From: Termitomyces sp. T153
Lineage: Eukaryota; Basidiomycota; Agaricomycetes; Agaricales; Lyophyllaceae
Assembly: GCA_018296165.2 (NCBI GenBank)
Contig: JACKQL020000002.1
Location: forward strand, 744,001-808,000
DNA: 64,000 nucleotides
Direction of reading: 5' to 3'
Shown: positions 23,560-35,400 of the stretch, piece by piece
Layout: each line of letters starts with the position of its first letter
Position numbering within the stretch: the first letter of the stretch is position 1
Notes under the pieces: model-generated
Seen by the model: only the letters and a program-made list of their open reading frames with translations
Told to the model about the DNA's origin: nothing
Databases searched by the model: none
Program-made: the position numbers and the translations under genes

Positions 23560-25343
23560 TGAGCTAAGAAGGAACTAAGTGCATTGAAGCATCGAAGCCG
23601 GTTCCACAGTGCGTTGCATGCTAAGCTAAGCTAAGTATTATAGATATAGATATAGATTTTGATGAATTGACTGACTGATTGAATGAACTGAACTGAACTG
23701 ACAGGCCGAGGCCGAGGGCCGAGTCACACACTATTGAAGATTGAAGATTTAACATTGAACATTGAACATTGAACATTGACGCGGACGCGGACGTCTGAAT
23801 CTGAATCTGAATTTGAATTGAACGAACGAACGAACGAACGGACCTGTCGTAGTCAATGCGTTGATGATACATACATCCATCCATACATACGCCATACATA
23901 CATGGGGTACCGGTAACCTTGTAACACTTGACAAGGGGGGCACGGGCGTATTGTCTGTTATGTAGCAACTGGCAACTAGCGAACGCGAGGATCAGACACG
24001 TCCGCATTGAGGTGGGGCTGGGCGAGCCGAGATCTGGAAAGTAGATTGTAGATTGTAGATTGCAGATTGGAGATTGGAGATTGCAATTCCAATCGTTGAC
24101 GTGGCTGGAGCGTTGAAAGATGTGGTCGAATGGATGGATCATCATGGTTCTCCTTTCACAAGGACAGCGCTACATGTACAGCTCCAAGTGGGGGTACGCA
24201 ATCGCCGCACCAAGCACCAAGCACCAAGTCCAGGTCCTCCATTGAGGCGCAAGTTCTTTTCTTTGATATCGAAGCTAGCTTTTCTGAATGGCATCTATAA
24301 GCTACAAGTGCGGTGCATGGTACATAAGTAAGGTCAGGTAAGGTAAGTAAGGATTTTTGAGTTTTGGGCCAAGAATGGGAATGGCTCTTGACCGGGACCC
24401 CTTGTGCCTGAAGATGATGATGGATTTTTTTTTTTTTTACTTGGTAACCACATGGGAAACCAGGTATGTATAAACAAATGTAACGTAACGTACGTACGTA
24501 CGTACGCCTCCAAAAAGGCGACAAGTACATCCACCCCCGGATCAAGGATCTCACCGATACGGGCGCTAGAGAATGACGGGTGGCAAAGGGCATACATGCA
24601 TGCATGCATTATGAATCGAGAGCTTCTGATATATAGCTGTCTATCAGGCGACGAGAATTCTTGTGTGAGCTATGGATGTATCGATAATCAGTATCGAGAT
24701 TTTTATGCCGTGGCTGTAGTCGGTAGGGTAGCAGTAACAATCCCATCCATGTGGGACCTGTGCACATCACATCAGATTACATCGCGATAATACCCGTGCA
24801 TATAGCGTGGAAACTGCTAGAAATGCAGAGAAGACGGGGAGTAGGCAGAACATTCGGGAACCCCGTCAGGCGTCAGGAAAAAAAAAAAGTCACAGTCGAA
24901 TCGCATTTATTATGATTACGTCATCTCGGGAGGGGATCTCTGTTGTCACATGACCGGTCACAGCAGCGCAAGAGGGTACGTAGGTATAGTTTAGCGCCGG
25001 ATGGGATGATGAATGCGAGGATGATCCGTGGGGAGGCGCGCGTGAGTCATAGAGGGTGCGCCACGTTATTATTTATTTTAATGGATGGGACAGGGATATA
25101 TCGGGGGATGTGGCGGTGAAAGGGGGCCTTGGATGTGACGGGGAAGGCCAAATGGGGACGGGGATAAGGGCAAGGCTATGGGGAATCCCAGGGGAATCCC
25201 CAGTGCCGGAGGAGCCGGGCGGGGGGAAAAAAGAAAAAAAAAGGAGAGTGAGCGGGCATATGGCTGTAAGCGGAAATGCAGCCACGTCCGCGTACGAACG
25301 CGTTTGGTTTTAAATATGGCCGCGCGAGACGAGAGGTGGGACA
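23560..25343. other. Microsatellite-rich region and cyclin gene upstream sequence
   Basis: Short tandem words include (CTAAG)n near 23625, (GATATA)n near 23640, (AACATTG)n near 23750, (GAACGAAC)n near 23820, (TTGTAGA)n near 24045, (ACGT)n near 24490 and (TGCA)n near 24597. No ORF with support. Close to the gene, TTTTAAATATGG at about 25308 could be a TATA-like element for the downstream cyclin gene, and the last 200 bp become G-rich. Confidence 0.4.
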
Positions 25344-26718
25344 ATGGCCTTCTACACGCCTCCCCGGACGCCCGACAGCGCGGCCACGCCGCCCACGCTG
25401 CCGCCCATCGCGCACCTCGACCGCCAGCTGGCCGCGCGCGCGCCGGACTGGCTCGACATGGCGCGCCCCCGCCCGGTCGCGGAAAAGACGTGCGAGATGA
25501 TCTGCTACCTGTGGTTTGCTGCGGCCGAGCACCCGTACCCCACGCCAACCAGCTCGCCGCTGGGCAAACGGAACCCCGCCACGACGACGCTGCAGCTGCT
25601 CGCGACGCCCACGTTCGTGCAGTTCATGCACAAGCTGCTCGAGACGACGCAGGTGTCGCAGTCGGTCATTGTGCTCGCGCTGCACTACATCTACCGCCTC
25701 AAGGACCGCAACCGCTTCACCCCCGCGCAGCCCGGCAGCGAGTTCCGCATTGCCGTCGCTGCGCTCATGATGGCCAACAAGTTTCTCGACGAGCAAGTCC
25801 CTTTCTCTGCCCTGCTGCCGCCGCTCACCTCTCCACAGCAACACATACACCAACAAGACCTGGTCTGACGTCTCGGGCATCGAGCTCGCCGAGATCAACC
25901 GCATGGAAAAGGAGTTCCTCGCCGGCGTCGACTTCAACCTCTACGTCGACCAGCCCACCTACGAGTCGTGGCTCAACCTCCTCAAGGGCCTCGTCCTCGC
26001 CAAGGAGCGCGACAGCCGCCACCTTCGCCGCAAGCCCCGCCCCCCTGTCCGCCCGCACCCCCCCCCCCGCCACTCCCGCGCACGCTCCACGTCCCCCCCC
26101 GCCACAGGCTCCAAGCGCTCGGCCGACGCCGCCTTCTCGCCCGCCCATCCCTCGTCCTGCAAGCGCCAGCTCACCCTGCACATCCCCGCCGCCCACTCGC
26201 CGCCCCAGGCCCTCCACTCGTTTGCCACCATGTCCCTGGCCTCGCCCCGCTGGACACAGACCCTCGTCACCCCGTACTCTACGACCCACGATCGCACGTC
26301 ATCCGTCCCTCAGGTACGTCCCCTGCGCCTTTCCCTGCGCCTGCTCACAGCTGCACAGAATCTGTATTTCTACACACTCGCGTGTTCCCCCATGGACACC
26401 GACCAGGACACGCACACGCGCAAAGCCCGGCTCAGGTACCACCAGCCACGCCCCCACCCGTACCCGTCCTACGCGTACTACCACCCCGTCGTCCAATCCG
26501 CATCGACCAGCCCCCACCACTCTGGTCCTCCCGTCCCCACCACCCTGCCCCATTTCCACGACACCCAGTGGTCGAGGCCGTTCAGGGCCCAACAACACAC
26601 GCCCAACCCAACGCCCACCCTGACCAAAGTCCACACCCCGTCCGTCCCCTCTGCGCCCTTTGCCAACGCCGGTCCCCCCGGTGTGCGCGGTGATCACTTT
26701 TGTGCATGTGGCTGTTAG
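25344..26718 (+). CDS. PHO85-type (PCL-like) cyclin
   Basis: Cyclin that would activate a Pho85-like cyclin-dependent kinase. Exons 25344-25792, 25839-26313, 26359-26718 total 1284 nt, giving 427 residues. The cyclin box runs from about residue 45 to 205: FVQFMHKLLETTQVSQSVIV, LALHYIYRLKDRN, EFRIAVAALMMANKFLDD, then after the intron NTYTNKTWSDVSGIELAEIN and EKEFLAGVDFNLYVDQPTYE. The C-terminal half is low-complexity, rich in Pro, His, Ser and Thr. Intron 1 (25793-25838) has a GC donor (GA^GCAAGT); only this junction joins FLDD to NTYTNKTW in frame. Intron 2 is 45 nt with no stop, so the splice there is less certain. The gene is much more GC-rich, mainly at third codon positions, than its flanks, and it stands alone in a gene desert. 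Closest named families are yeast Pcl1/Pcl2/Clg1; I cannot choose among them. Confidence 0.85.
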
Positions 26719-27420
26719 TATTTGCAGTATCTTTATTGTGTTTTTTTTTTCTCTTTCTTTCTTAGGGCGCTGTGAGACTCTCGAGCTGCTTAATAGTCTT
26801 TTTGTTTTTCGTACGCTTACTTACTTTTATCTCTCATCATCATTGCACATACGTACGATTTTCGCATACTCATGATAGCTGCATTGTTCATACATCCATC
26901 CCATCGCATACATACATACATACAACCTAACTTAACGCATACCACAAGACGATCCTCGCACGCACGCATTCATCCATATTATTCATATCCAGCACCGTAT
27001 ATCAGTAGTAGTAGTAGTAGTTTGTAGGTTATTCAGCCGATAGTATATGGTACGAGTTGGGAGTTGGGAGATTCTAGTTTGAGTTTGAGCTTGAAATTTG
27101 AGGTTTGGAGTTTGGAGTTGAGAGTTTTAGATTATGATAACACACACACACCGCGCAGCTTGTTGGACATGTGTATGAATGTGTGTATAGGGAGTAATTG
27201 AGAAACCGTCTTTCATTTTGTCTTTGTCTTGCACTTTTCGTCAGACATTGAGTCATGCTTGTCAGGGGAAAAGTTATAATATTGGTTTTATGGAGCACGG
27301 GTAGAGCACGGGGGCCGTATACGATAAACAACAACAACAACAATAATGAATAATAATAATATAGTGGTAGCAACAGTTTTAGTCGCCGTATCAACCTACC
27401 GTTACATACATACACGTGAA
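26719..27420. other. Downstream region of the cyclin gene
   Basis: A T-rich 3' region with (GTA)6 near 27007, (CATA)n near 26910 and (CAA)n/(AAT)n near 27330. No ORF with support. Confidence 0.4.
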
Positions 27421-27423
27421 GTC

Positions 27424-28900
27424 AATCCGGGATCAAAACCCGTCCTAGCAATTTTTTTTTGGTCGATTGGGCGGCGTTTTTGTATGGTATGGTGTTGTAA
27501 TTAAGCCTTACGCGTACATGCATTGGTATGTATGTATGTGCATATGGTATTTTTTTTTTTTTGGACAGCCGGGCGGAAGTCGAGTCGATTACGTTACGTT
27601 ACATTTACATTGATCAGGGAATTACGAGAGGTTTTTGGTATGAGGGGCACATCGGATTAGGAGATGCGTGATGTGTCAATGGAATGTGGGAGTAACATGT
27701 TGTGGTTCGGATGCGTATGGGAGATTGTCATCATTATCGTGATATGATGTCGAAAGTTTCGATGGATGAAAATGAATTGGATGAATATAGAATAGAGAAT
27801 AGAGATAGAAATCTTGGGGTTGGGTGCGTGGACAGTCACGGTGGTAATTTACGCGCAGCGCGTGTTACCCTGCTCGTATATCGCCTCGCCTCGCCACCGG
27901 TACCCCAATCATTGATGTCAAATCAACAACAACAACAACAACAACAACAACTCGTCAAATGACAAAAAGAAACCACAAAGGGAACTTTTTCAAGGTTAGT
28001 CGTTTGTACGCAACAACACTACATGTCCCTGCCAACCAAAGAATAGGAAATAAGGAAATAATCACCCGCATTGAAATCAATCTGAATCTGAATCTGAATC
28101 TGAGTCGCATTTTTATTGCTCAGTCTGGGGGGCATGACAATCGACGACCCCCAAGGACAAGGTTGCATGTGAAATTCGGGATTAAACCCGTCATTGGAAT
28201 TTTTTTTTGGTCGATTGGGCAGTCTTTTTATATGGTATGGTATGGGATGGGATTATGATTAGGCCTTGGGCGTACGTGCATTGGGTGTCTGTGTGTATGT
28301 GCATATGGACAGCCCAGCCGGGAGTTGTGGTTTGTTTTGTTGATGGGACGGAAGTCGAGTCGATTACATTACGTTGATCAGGGATTACGAGAGGTTTTTG
28401 GTATGAGGGGCACATCGGATTAGGAGATGCGTGATGTGAGAGTTTTTTGGTATGGGGGGGGGAGCACATCGGATTAGGAGATGCGTGATGTATCAATGGA
28501 ATGTGGGAGTAACATGTTGTGGTCAGATGTATATGATAGATCATCTTCATCGTGATATTTCGAAACTTTCAATGAATGAAAATGAATTGGATGAGAATAG
28601 AAATAGAAATAGGAATGTGAATAGAAATCTTGGGGTTGGGTGCGTGGACGGTCACGGTGGTAATTTACGCGCAGCGCGTGTTACCCTGCTCAGATATCGC
28701 CTCGCCACCGGTACCCCAATCACTGATGTCAAACTGATGTCAAATCAACAACAACAACAACAACAAGTCGTCAAAAAGAAACCACAAAGGGAAGAACTTT
28801 TTCAAGTTAGTCGTTAGTACGCAACAACATGTCCCTGCCAACCAAAGAAATCATCGCCCGCACTAAAATCTGAATCTGAGTCGTCGTCGGCTTTATTGCT
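27424..28900 (+). repeat. Tandem duplication of a ~750-bp non-coding unit
   Basis: Two head-to-tail copies share in order: a CGGGAT..AAACCCGTC block followed by TTTTTTTGGTCGATTGGGC (27431 and 28176), GCGTACATGCATTG-like and GTGCATATGG words, GGAAGTCGAGTCGATTAC (27575 and 28351), CACATCGGATTAGGAGATGC (27647 and 28412, and again at 28468), AATCTTGGGGTTGGGTGCGT, GTAATTTACGCGCAGCGCGT, a (CAA)n run (27924 and 28745) and GAAACCACAAAGGGAA. The distance between copies is about 745-820 bp. Reading frames are not kept. Confidence 0.8.
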
Positions 28901-30230
28901 CAGCCTGCGCATGACATCGCAAGGTTTTAGACCGGTGATCAGTTCTCCTACCGAGACAAGGGTGTGGAGACGTGGTGATACAATTGTTAGACGGGGGGGG
29001 GGTCAGATTCATCATTGGGTAGAGGTGAAAGCCCGAACCGAACCGGGCCACTACGAAACTGATGATGCAAATAAACTGACTGATTGTTGTTTTACAACTT
29101 GAAAAGAGCAATGCAATGGGCCCATAAGTAATCAGTAATCAGTGATCAGTAATCAGTGGCCCATGCCATGCATGTGACATGATCCCCTTTCAAAAGGTCT
29201 TTCCAGTTCCAGCTGATTAAGATTATGCGATTATGCCCGGCCGGTGATTGAGTATGGTACATTACACGTTGCACAGTCGCCGGAGTTATGAGGTACGTCG
29301 TCGTTTTCGATCTGGTTGCACATGGGCCCCCGTCGGATGAGGGGCGATGGGTGCGATGAGACGTCCCGCAGAAAGAAATAGGAGATGGAGATCGAGGAAA
29401 TCTAACCAAGACTGGAAGGATCATGATCATAATCATAGATAGTATGCTGTTTTTTTTTTCCGCCGCAGGATGAGTCTGTACTTACTTACTTTGAATACAT
29501 GATACGATCACCTCACTGCATAAGCATAAACATAAACTAATCTAGGCAGGCACGCCGTCGAGCCAAAAAAAAAAAAAAAACTTGAAAAAGCCAAGCCGTG
29601 CCGCCTCGCGTCGCATCAGGACGGCAAATGACAAATCGCACCCACGGTAAACGGTAAAATACATACTTCTGTGCTGTGCGCCCGTCAGGGTCCACCTACG
29701 GCCGGGCCCGCACATATGTTATGTTATGTTATGTTAGGTTATGTTATGTTATGTCCATATACATACATGCATACGTCACGTACATCCACAGTTGAACCAC
29801 AGTAGATCCGAGCCTGTCTTGGATCCATTTATCCTTTCAACGAGATGTAAGATATGAGAAGCGGAAATACATGCATGCGTATGTCCGTACAGCATGGGAT
29901 GGAGAAAACACAGATGTACAGATTGTGATAATCTGTACGTACTAGCGCCGGCGGACGCCACGGGTGGGGTGGGTGTGCCGATCGTGGATACAGCGCCAGT
30001 GTTCAAAACACACGCACTGGAATGATTATCATGCGTGATACATTAACTTCCCCCCACGAACGAAATTTGTATTTTTACATCAAGGACCTTAAATCGAGCG
30101 CGGTGCGGATCTGGGTTCCCTGGGTAAAGTCTGGAACTGGGGTTGGGAAATGTAAATTGCATTACATACTTCAGTATGGGTATGTGAATGGCTGTGAGGG
30201 TTAGGTGTGCGAATATGATATGACTGTTAT
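28901..30230. other. Gene-poor spacer with simple repeats
   Basis: Includes a run of (ATGTT)n at about 29716-29752, short poly-A and poly-T runs, and AATCAGT words near 29130. No ORF with family support. The centre of the inverted repeat described in the findings falls in this spacer, near 29775. Confidence 0.4.
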
Positions 30231-30232
30231 GA

Positions 30233-31290
30233 TTTATGATTTATCCTGACTTGTCTTACATTCATCCCTTTTTTTTGTTGTGTGGAACTTACCGACCGGA
30301 TCTAGGAATTTCACAAGGTGACTGCTGACTGCTGATTGCGCCCTGCGATGCGACACGACACCTTTCATTTCAAGGTTGGTATGGTACGGACACCCACGTT
30401 GCCATAAATCGAAATTTCCATCAAAAAAAAAGCGGGTCGGGCTAATTGTGTTTTTTCTTTTGTTGTTGGTATGGAGAGGGCCGGGCAGTTCTTTTAAGGC
30501 CTCATCGCCGCTGTGTAAATCAGTAAACACCCCTCAGGGTTGGATATAGTGGTCAGATTCTGTTGGCAACCTTGTCGTCGATGTCACAAAGCCGACGACT
30601 CAGATTCAGATTTCAGTGCGGCCTTTTCGCAGTTTTTTCTTTTTTTTATGCCAGGCTGAGCAATAAAGCCGACGACTCAGATTCAGATTTCAGTGCGGCC
30701 TTGTCGCACTTTTTTTTTTCTTATTGTGGGCAATTCCTGTCTTGTAGGGTTGTCTTAGAAGCCCCCCCTTTGTGGTTCTTTATGACTTGTTGTTTCTTTG
30801 ACATTAGTGTGGTGAGGGGATGGATATCTAAACTTTGCTCAGGGAACGAGATCCGCACCGCACCCGTGCTCTTTTCAAATTTTGATTTAGAATCCTTGCG
30901 CGTGCGTGCTACCCGGCATACTTCAGTATGGTAAGTGCAATCACGATAGTTTGAACTTTGAACGATGTATAGAATGTTGTGAGTTAAGGTGTGCGTGTGC
31001 CTCAAGGAACATGACTGTTATCCTGACTTGGGACATTTATCCCTTTTGTTAAGTGGAGTTACCAGATCTAGGAATTTCACTAAGTGATGCGCCTGCGACT
31101 TCATTCAAGTTGGTAAACCCCACGTTGCATAAGTCGAAATTTCCATCAAATGCGGTCGGGCCAATTATCCTTTTCTTTCTTGTTGCGGTGATTCATATTA
31201 TCAGTATGTAGAGGGCCGGGAAGTTCTTATGTGGCCCATCGCCGCTGTGCAAATAAGTAAACACCCCTCAGGGTTGGATAGAGTCACACT
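30233..31290 (+). repeat. Tandem duplication of a second ~765-bp unit
   Basis: The segment TTATCCTGACTTG ... GATCTAGGAATTTCAC ... GGCCGGGCAGTTCTT ... AAACACCCCTCAGGGTTGGA at 30241-30545 recurs at 31019-31276 with small deletions; GATCTAGGAATTTCAC is at 30299 and 31064. Between them, GCCGACGACTCAGATTCAGA occurs twice (about 30590 and 30668). Confidence 0.75.
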
Positions 31291-32444
31291 TTGTTGGCGG
31301 CGGCACCATCAGTATGAAAGCCTCAAGGGATGTGGAGTCGTTCACATCGCGAAGTCAACGGAGCGAACCAACATCATAAATCGAGAACAGCGTGCAAGAT
31401 GCGTTTCTGATACACCTTTAACATTGGGTTTCGGTTACTCGTGACGAAACGAGTGTATGTATATGATACACATAGCAAATAAGCTCGGTGCAACACGCTG
31501 TTTGACATCGATAACTATCTGTATCATGTACTTATCTCATTGGCATCGATTTGCTCAGCTCAGGATGGAGCGGTGTGCGATGATGGTGGCCCTGACGTGA
31601 TCACTAGAAAAAGAGCGTGTTACATCACAAAAGGAAAGGAGCTCGTTATGGATGTTCGATGCATACTGCCTAGCCATCCCTAGGGATACATGTCAAAGGG
31701 CCCGTGGCGTATGTGGAAGCGACATTGACATCCGGAGTAAGGATATATGATATTTGTTTTGATATTTCATATGGATCTAGGCACTCGAAAACGGGACATT
31801 TCCGGCGCTGGAGGGGTCAGAGTTGGCTAAGCGTATTTCTTCGGCACGTAGTCGAGCGATCGCAGTATCGGTGAAAGCCTAGATTGGCCGGGTTAATCAT
31901 ATGCAGAAGAGACATGAGGGGTGTATACCTACCTGGGTGAACAGATACCCAGCAAGGACAGTAGTTACTGAGAAACCCGATGAATGGAGTAAGGCGGAAA
32001 GCGTAAGCGGTTAGTGTCCTATTTGCAAAACAGACGGCTAAGGCTCAATTGCTTACGAGCACCACAAAAAAGGGTCTTGTTTCTGGTAAAACCCATAAGT
32101 CTCTGGCCGAGAATAGCTGACAGGGAAAACGGGACAAGAATTGGTTCAAGTCGTATCTCGATTGCAGCGATTGTGCTCGCCTGATGCCAACCCCGAAGAA
32201 AGTCCTGCGAATACACCTTCTTTTCTTGCTTCCTATGGCGGCATAAGCAATCTCATGAGCACGCAAAGAGACAACTTGCCAAAACCACGCGATTCATGGC
32301 ATCGGGTGAGATCTGATTTACTGTTTCCATAGAGGTGGAAAACTTAGAACCACGACACTTGTGCGTTCGGCAACCCGCCAACACACGTGAGAGACGCGTA
32401 CTGTCACAACGTGACGCGCAGGCTTTCTCACCCACGACACTTTC
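31291..32444. other. Intergenic region upstream of SPO22
   Basis: No ORF with domain support on either strand and no visible repeats. It should contain the promoter of the downstream meiosis gene in its last part. Confidence 0.4.
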
Positions 32445-35400
32445 ATGCCGGAGAGCAAGAGAAAGCGAAGCTTACAGGAGATCTACGATGAAATCAAGGG
32501 TACGTGCCGCCGTCAGACTATCTGATTGTACTCAACCAAGACCATGTTCATTCAGGAATTCTCTTAACAACGAAACCTCAAATAGACGATCCAAAATCCT
32601 CGGCGCGTCCATCCTTGATTAAAGATCTCTTTCAAATAGCTGCTTTAGCAGAGTCTTTTTTGGAACAGCGCTCAAGGTCAAACAACAAGAGTTGGATCCA
32701 TCTCGCTGACAGTCTGGACCAGGAAGGTTGGTCTTTGCTTGTTGGTCAACAAACAAGTTCATCAATCGATTCTTCTAGGGGTCAATCTATGGAATATCTC
32801 CGGCATCATACGCAAGACTCCGGAGAACGACGGGCGTTTACTGATGGGGGCTCGTATGTGGCTCCTGCTCTCAACTTGCCGCTTTTGCTCTTCATCTTAC
32901 ACGGTTTATATCATAAGTCAGATTAGCGGCGTTCCGTCTCATTGAAGGTGGTGTGGAGACCAAGCCGGGGATAGAAAGTATGTATACCGGACCTGTCGAG
33001 ACTTTCCCACGTGCATTTCATGGGGCTCACCTTATTCTCGTAAGGTCTACTGCATATTCTCCAATTGGCGAGCAAAACAGGAGCGACTCTATCCGGTACG
33101 ACTAGAAGCAATACTCCCATCTCTTCACTGTGATTTGTTCTCCCATCAGAAGTCGGAAGGCACGATATCGCAGCGAGGGTGTTGACCAGTGCGGCCAAAG
33201 TAAGCCCCACCTTCAATTCTTTTGATCACCTTCACTTATCCATATACAGTATGAAGAACTCCTACGGAATACTGACGATCCTGATGGCATACATCAAAAT
33301 GCCATTGCATGCGGTACTGTCGTCTATTTCTCCAGTCGGATGGAAGCGGTACGTACCTGACTTCTTCGCATCTCATTTTGTAACGTTTCTTGCTAGGCAT
33401 GGCAAGAGAAAAACTACACTGTTGCTGACTTCATGTCACAAAAGATTATGGGTGGGTCACATTTATTGTCTTGAAGCCATCAGATAGCATCTATCACGTG
33501 TAGATGATGATCAACGTCTTACCCTTCTGCCGTTGCACTCTGTGAGCTGCATAAATTTGGAAGCATTTATCAACTTGTCACCTGAAAGGATCTGCTCCAA
33601 ATTTAGCGTCAACTTTTGGCATCCAAGTTCCATAAGATTGGCAAATCAATGTTAGAACTGCCCGAAGGCATCAAGCCCTCAGATGCGGTCTCATGGCTCC
33701 AGAAGGCGTTCACACTGGCAGACCCGCTAGAAGATAATGCGGTACCCGGCGTCGCGGAGCTCAAAGTATGTGTCTCCCTCAGCCTTTTAGCCGGCATTAA
33801 CTTTGTTCATGGACATATCAGATATCTATCCTGCAGGCATTAGGTTCTTCTTTCAGCCCACATAGGTCCTTCACGCAACACCACTGATTTTGCTACTATA
33901 GCTAGAGCATATTTTGTAGCTGGATCATATGATAGGGCCGAAGCTACTCTTGAAGAGCTCGTCCCAACTATAGACGCTTCCCCTGATCATGTAAGGTTGA
34001 TGTATTGTCAAGTCTGGTTATCATTGAACATTATCTTCATCCGTTGATTCAGGCAAGTTCCGGCTATCGGGAGCTTCGGTGGCTGAGACTTGCTACCCTT
34101 AAGCGAAGAAAAGCAGGGGATGCCGCCCTCCTTGATGGTTAGTCATTGGATCTTATCAGTCCGACTCGCAGAACTAACCATGGAACACTATTCAAGCCTT
34201 CAAATCTATTATTGACCATATGGAATGCTCAGAGACGAACATCACAGAGTGAATTTTCCCATTTGCGGTTCATTCATGCCTTAATACTACTTTTTCCCAG
34301 CGTCCTTCAGGATCTAAGGACCATGGCCCATCACCAGTGCGTAATTGGTCTCCTTGGAGCTTGTACGTAGCTCCGCAACTAACGAAGGAACTTAAGCACG
34401 CTTGTCACGGCTGTCCATCAACACTGTTTAGATAAAGCTCTAGCTTGTCGTGGGGCCGGAGAGGATTGTATCGACCGTCTCCTTTTATCATTAATTTTCC
34501 ATTGTGCAAAGGATGAAGATCACGCGAGGGCCCTGAAGGCTGTCGACACGGTGTTGACTTGTACGTGACCCTGGTTCATACATGCCTGCTACCTGTCTCC
34601 GTCTTCCTTACCGCATTAAGACAGCGTTATGTCAAGCCGAAGTCGAACTCGACATTGTTCCCACCACAGCATGTCTTACTGTACGTTCCACACGCTTCTC
34701 CGAATGCCGGTGTTGATGATATGTATGCACATCCTGTAGCTACTATGGCAGTATGGGGATCGCCACTACCACGCCAAGAAGTGGTTAGAAGCAGCCGATT
34801 GGTATCTGGCCGGAAGCCACAAGCTTTTCAGGCTGAGTAGTCCTACGGCTAGTACAAAGTGCTTCCGGAAAGCAGCATTGTGTTATATTGAACAGCGAGA
34901 GTTCGCTCGGGCCTCCACGGTGATCCGCCGTTGTCCCACCAATGAAGCGAAGACCCATTATATCATATTTACGATTGCAGTACATCAAGGTGCGTTACCA
35001 TCCGAACATGGACACACCACATGATATGATATTGTGGTCTTTGAACAGGACTGGAAGATGAAGGTTCGACGCCCAGAATAACAAGACTCATCACTAATGT
35101 AATTGCCACTTATAGCCATTCGGGCTGTGCGAGAAATGGTAGAGGCTCCGGACTTTGACCGAAATATGTTACTTCTAGCAACTCAGCTCTCACACCAGTC
35201 GGAAATGAGGGTCGTTCTGCTTTCGGTGTTAGAGGCCCTTCTCAAGACCCTGAAACTATCCAACAGCGGCGAGACGGCTGTGGAAGCTATGACTCTGATC
35301 AGATGCATTATTAGGCTCGCGTTGAGTTTACTTGGCGACCCCACAGCTAACAGGTGCGTCAGGGGTCCATCTCTGCCTTCGGGGCTTCTTGCTACATATC

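Noticed and set aside
25178..26623. 481-codon plus ORF overlapping the cyclin gene
   Set aside because: A by-product of the very GC-rich coding sequence in another frame; the cyclin frame with its conserved box is the real one.
27424..27445. CCGGGATCAAAACCCG, resembling a tRNA T-arm on the minus strand
   Set aside because: The loop lacks the GTTCRA consensus, and no matching acceptor, D or anticodon arms are present; it is one block of the tandem duplication.
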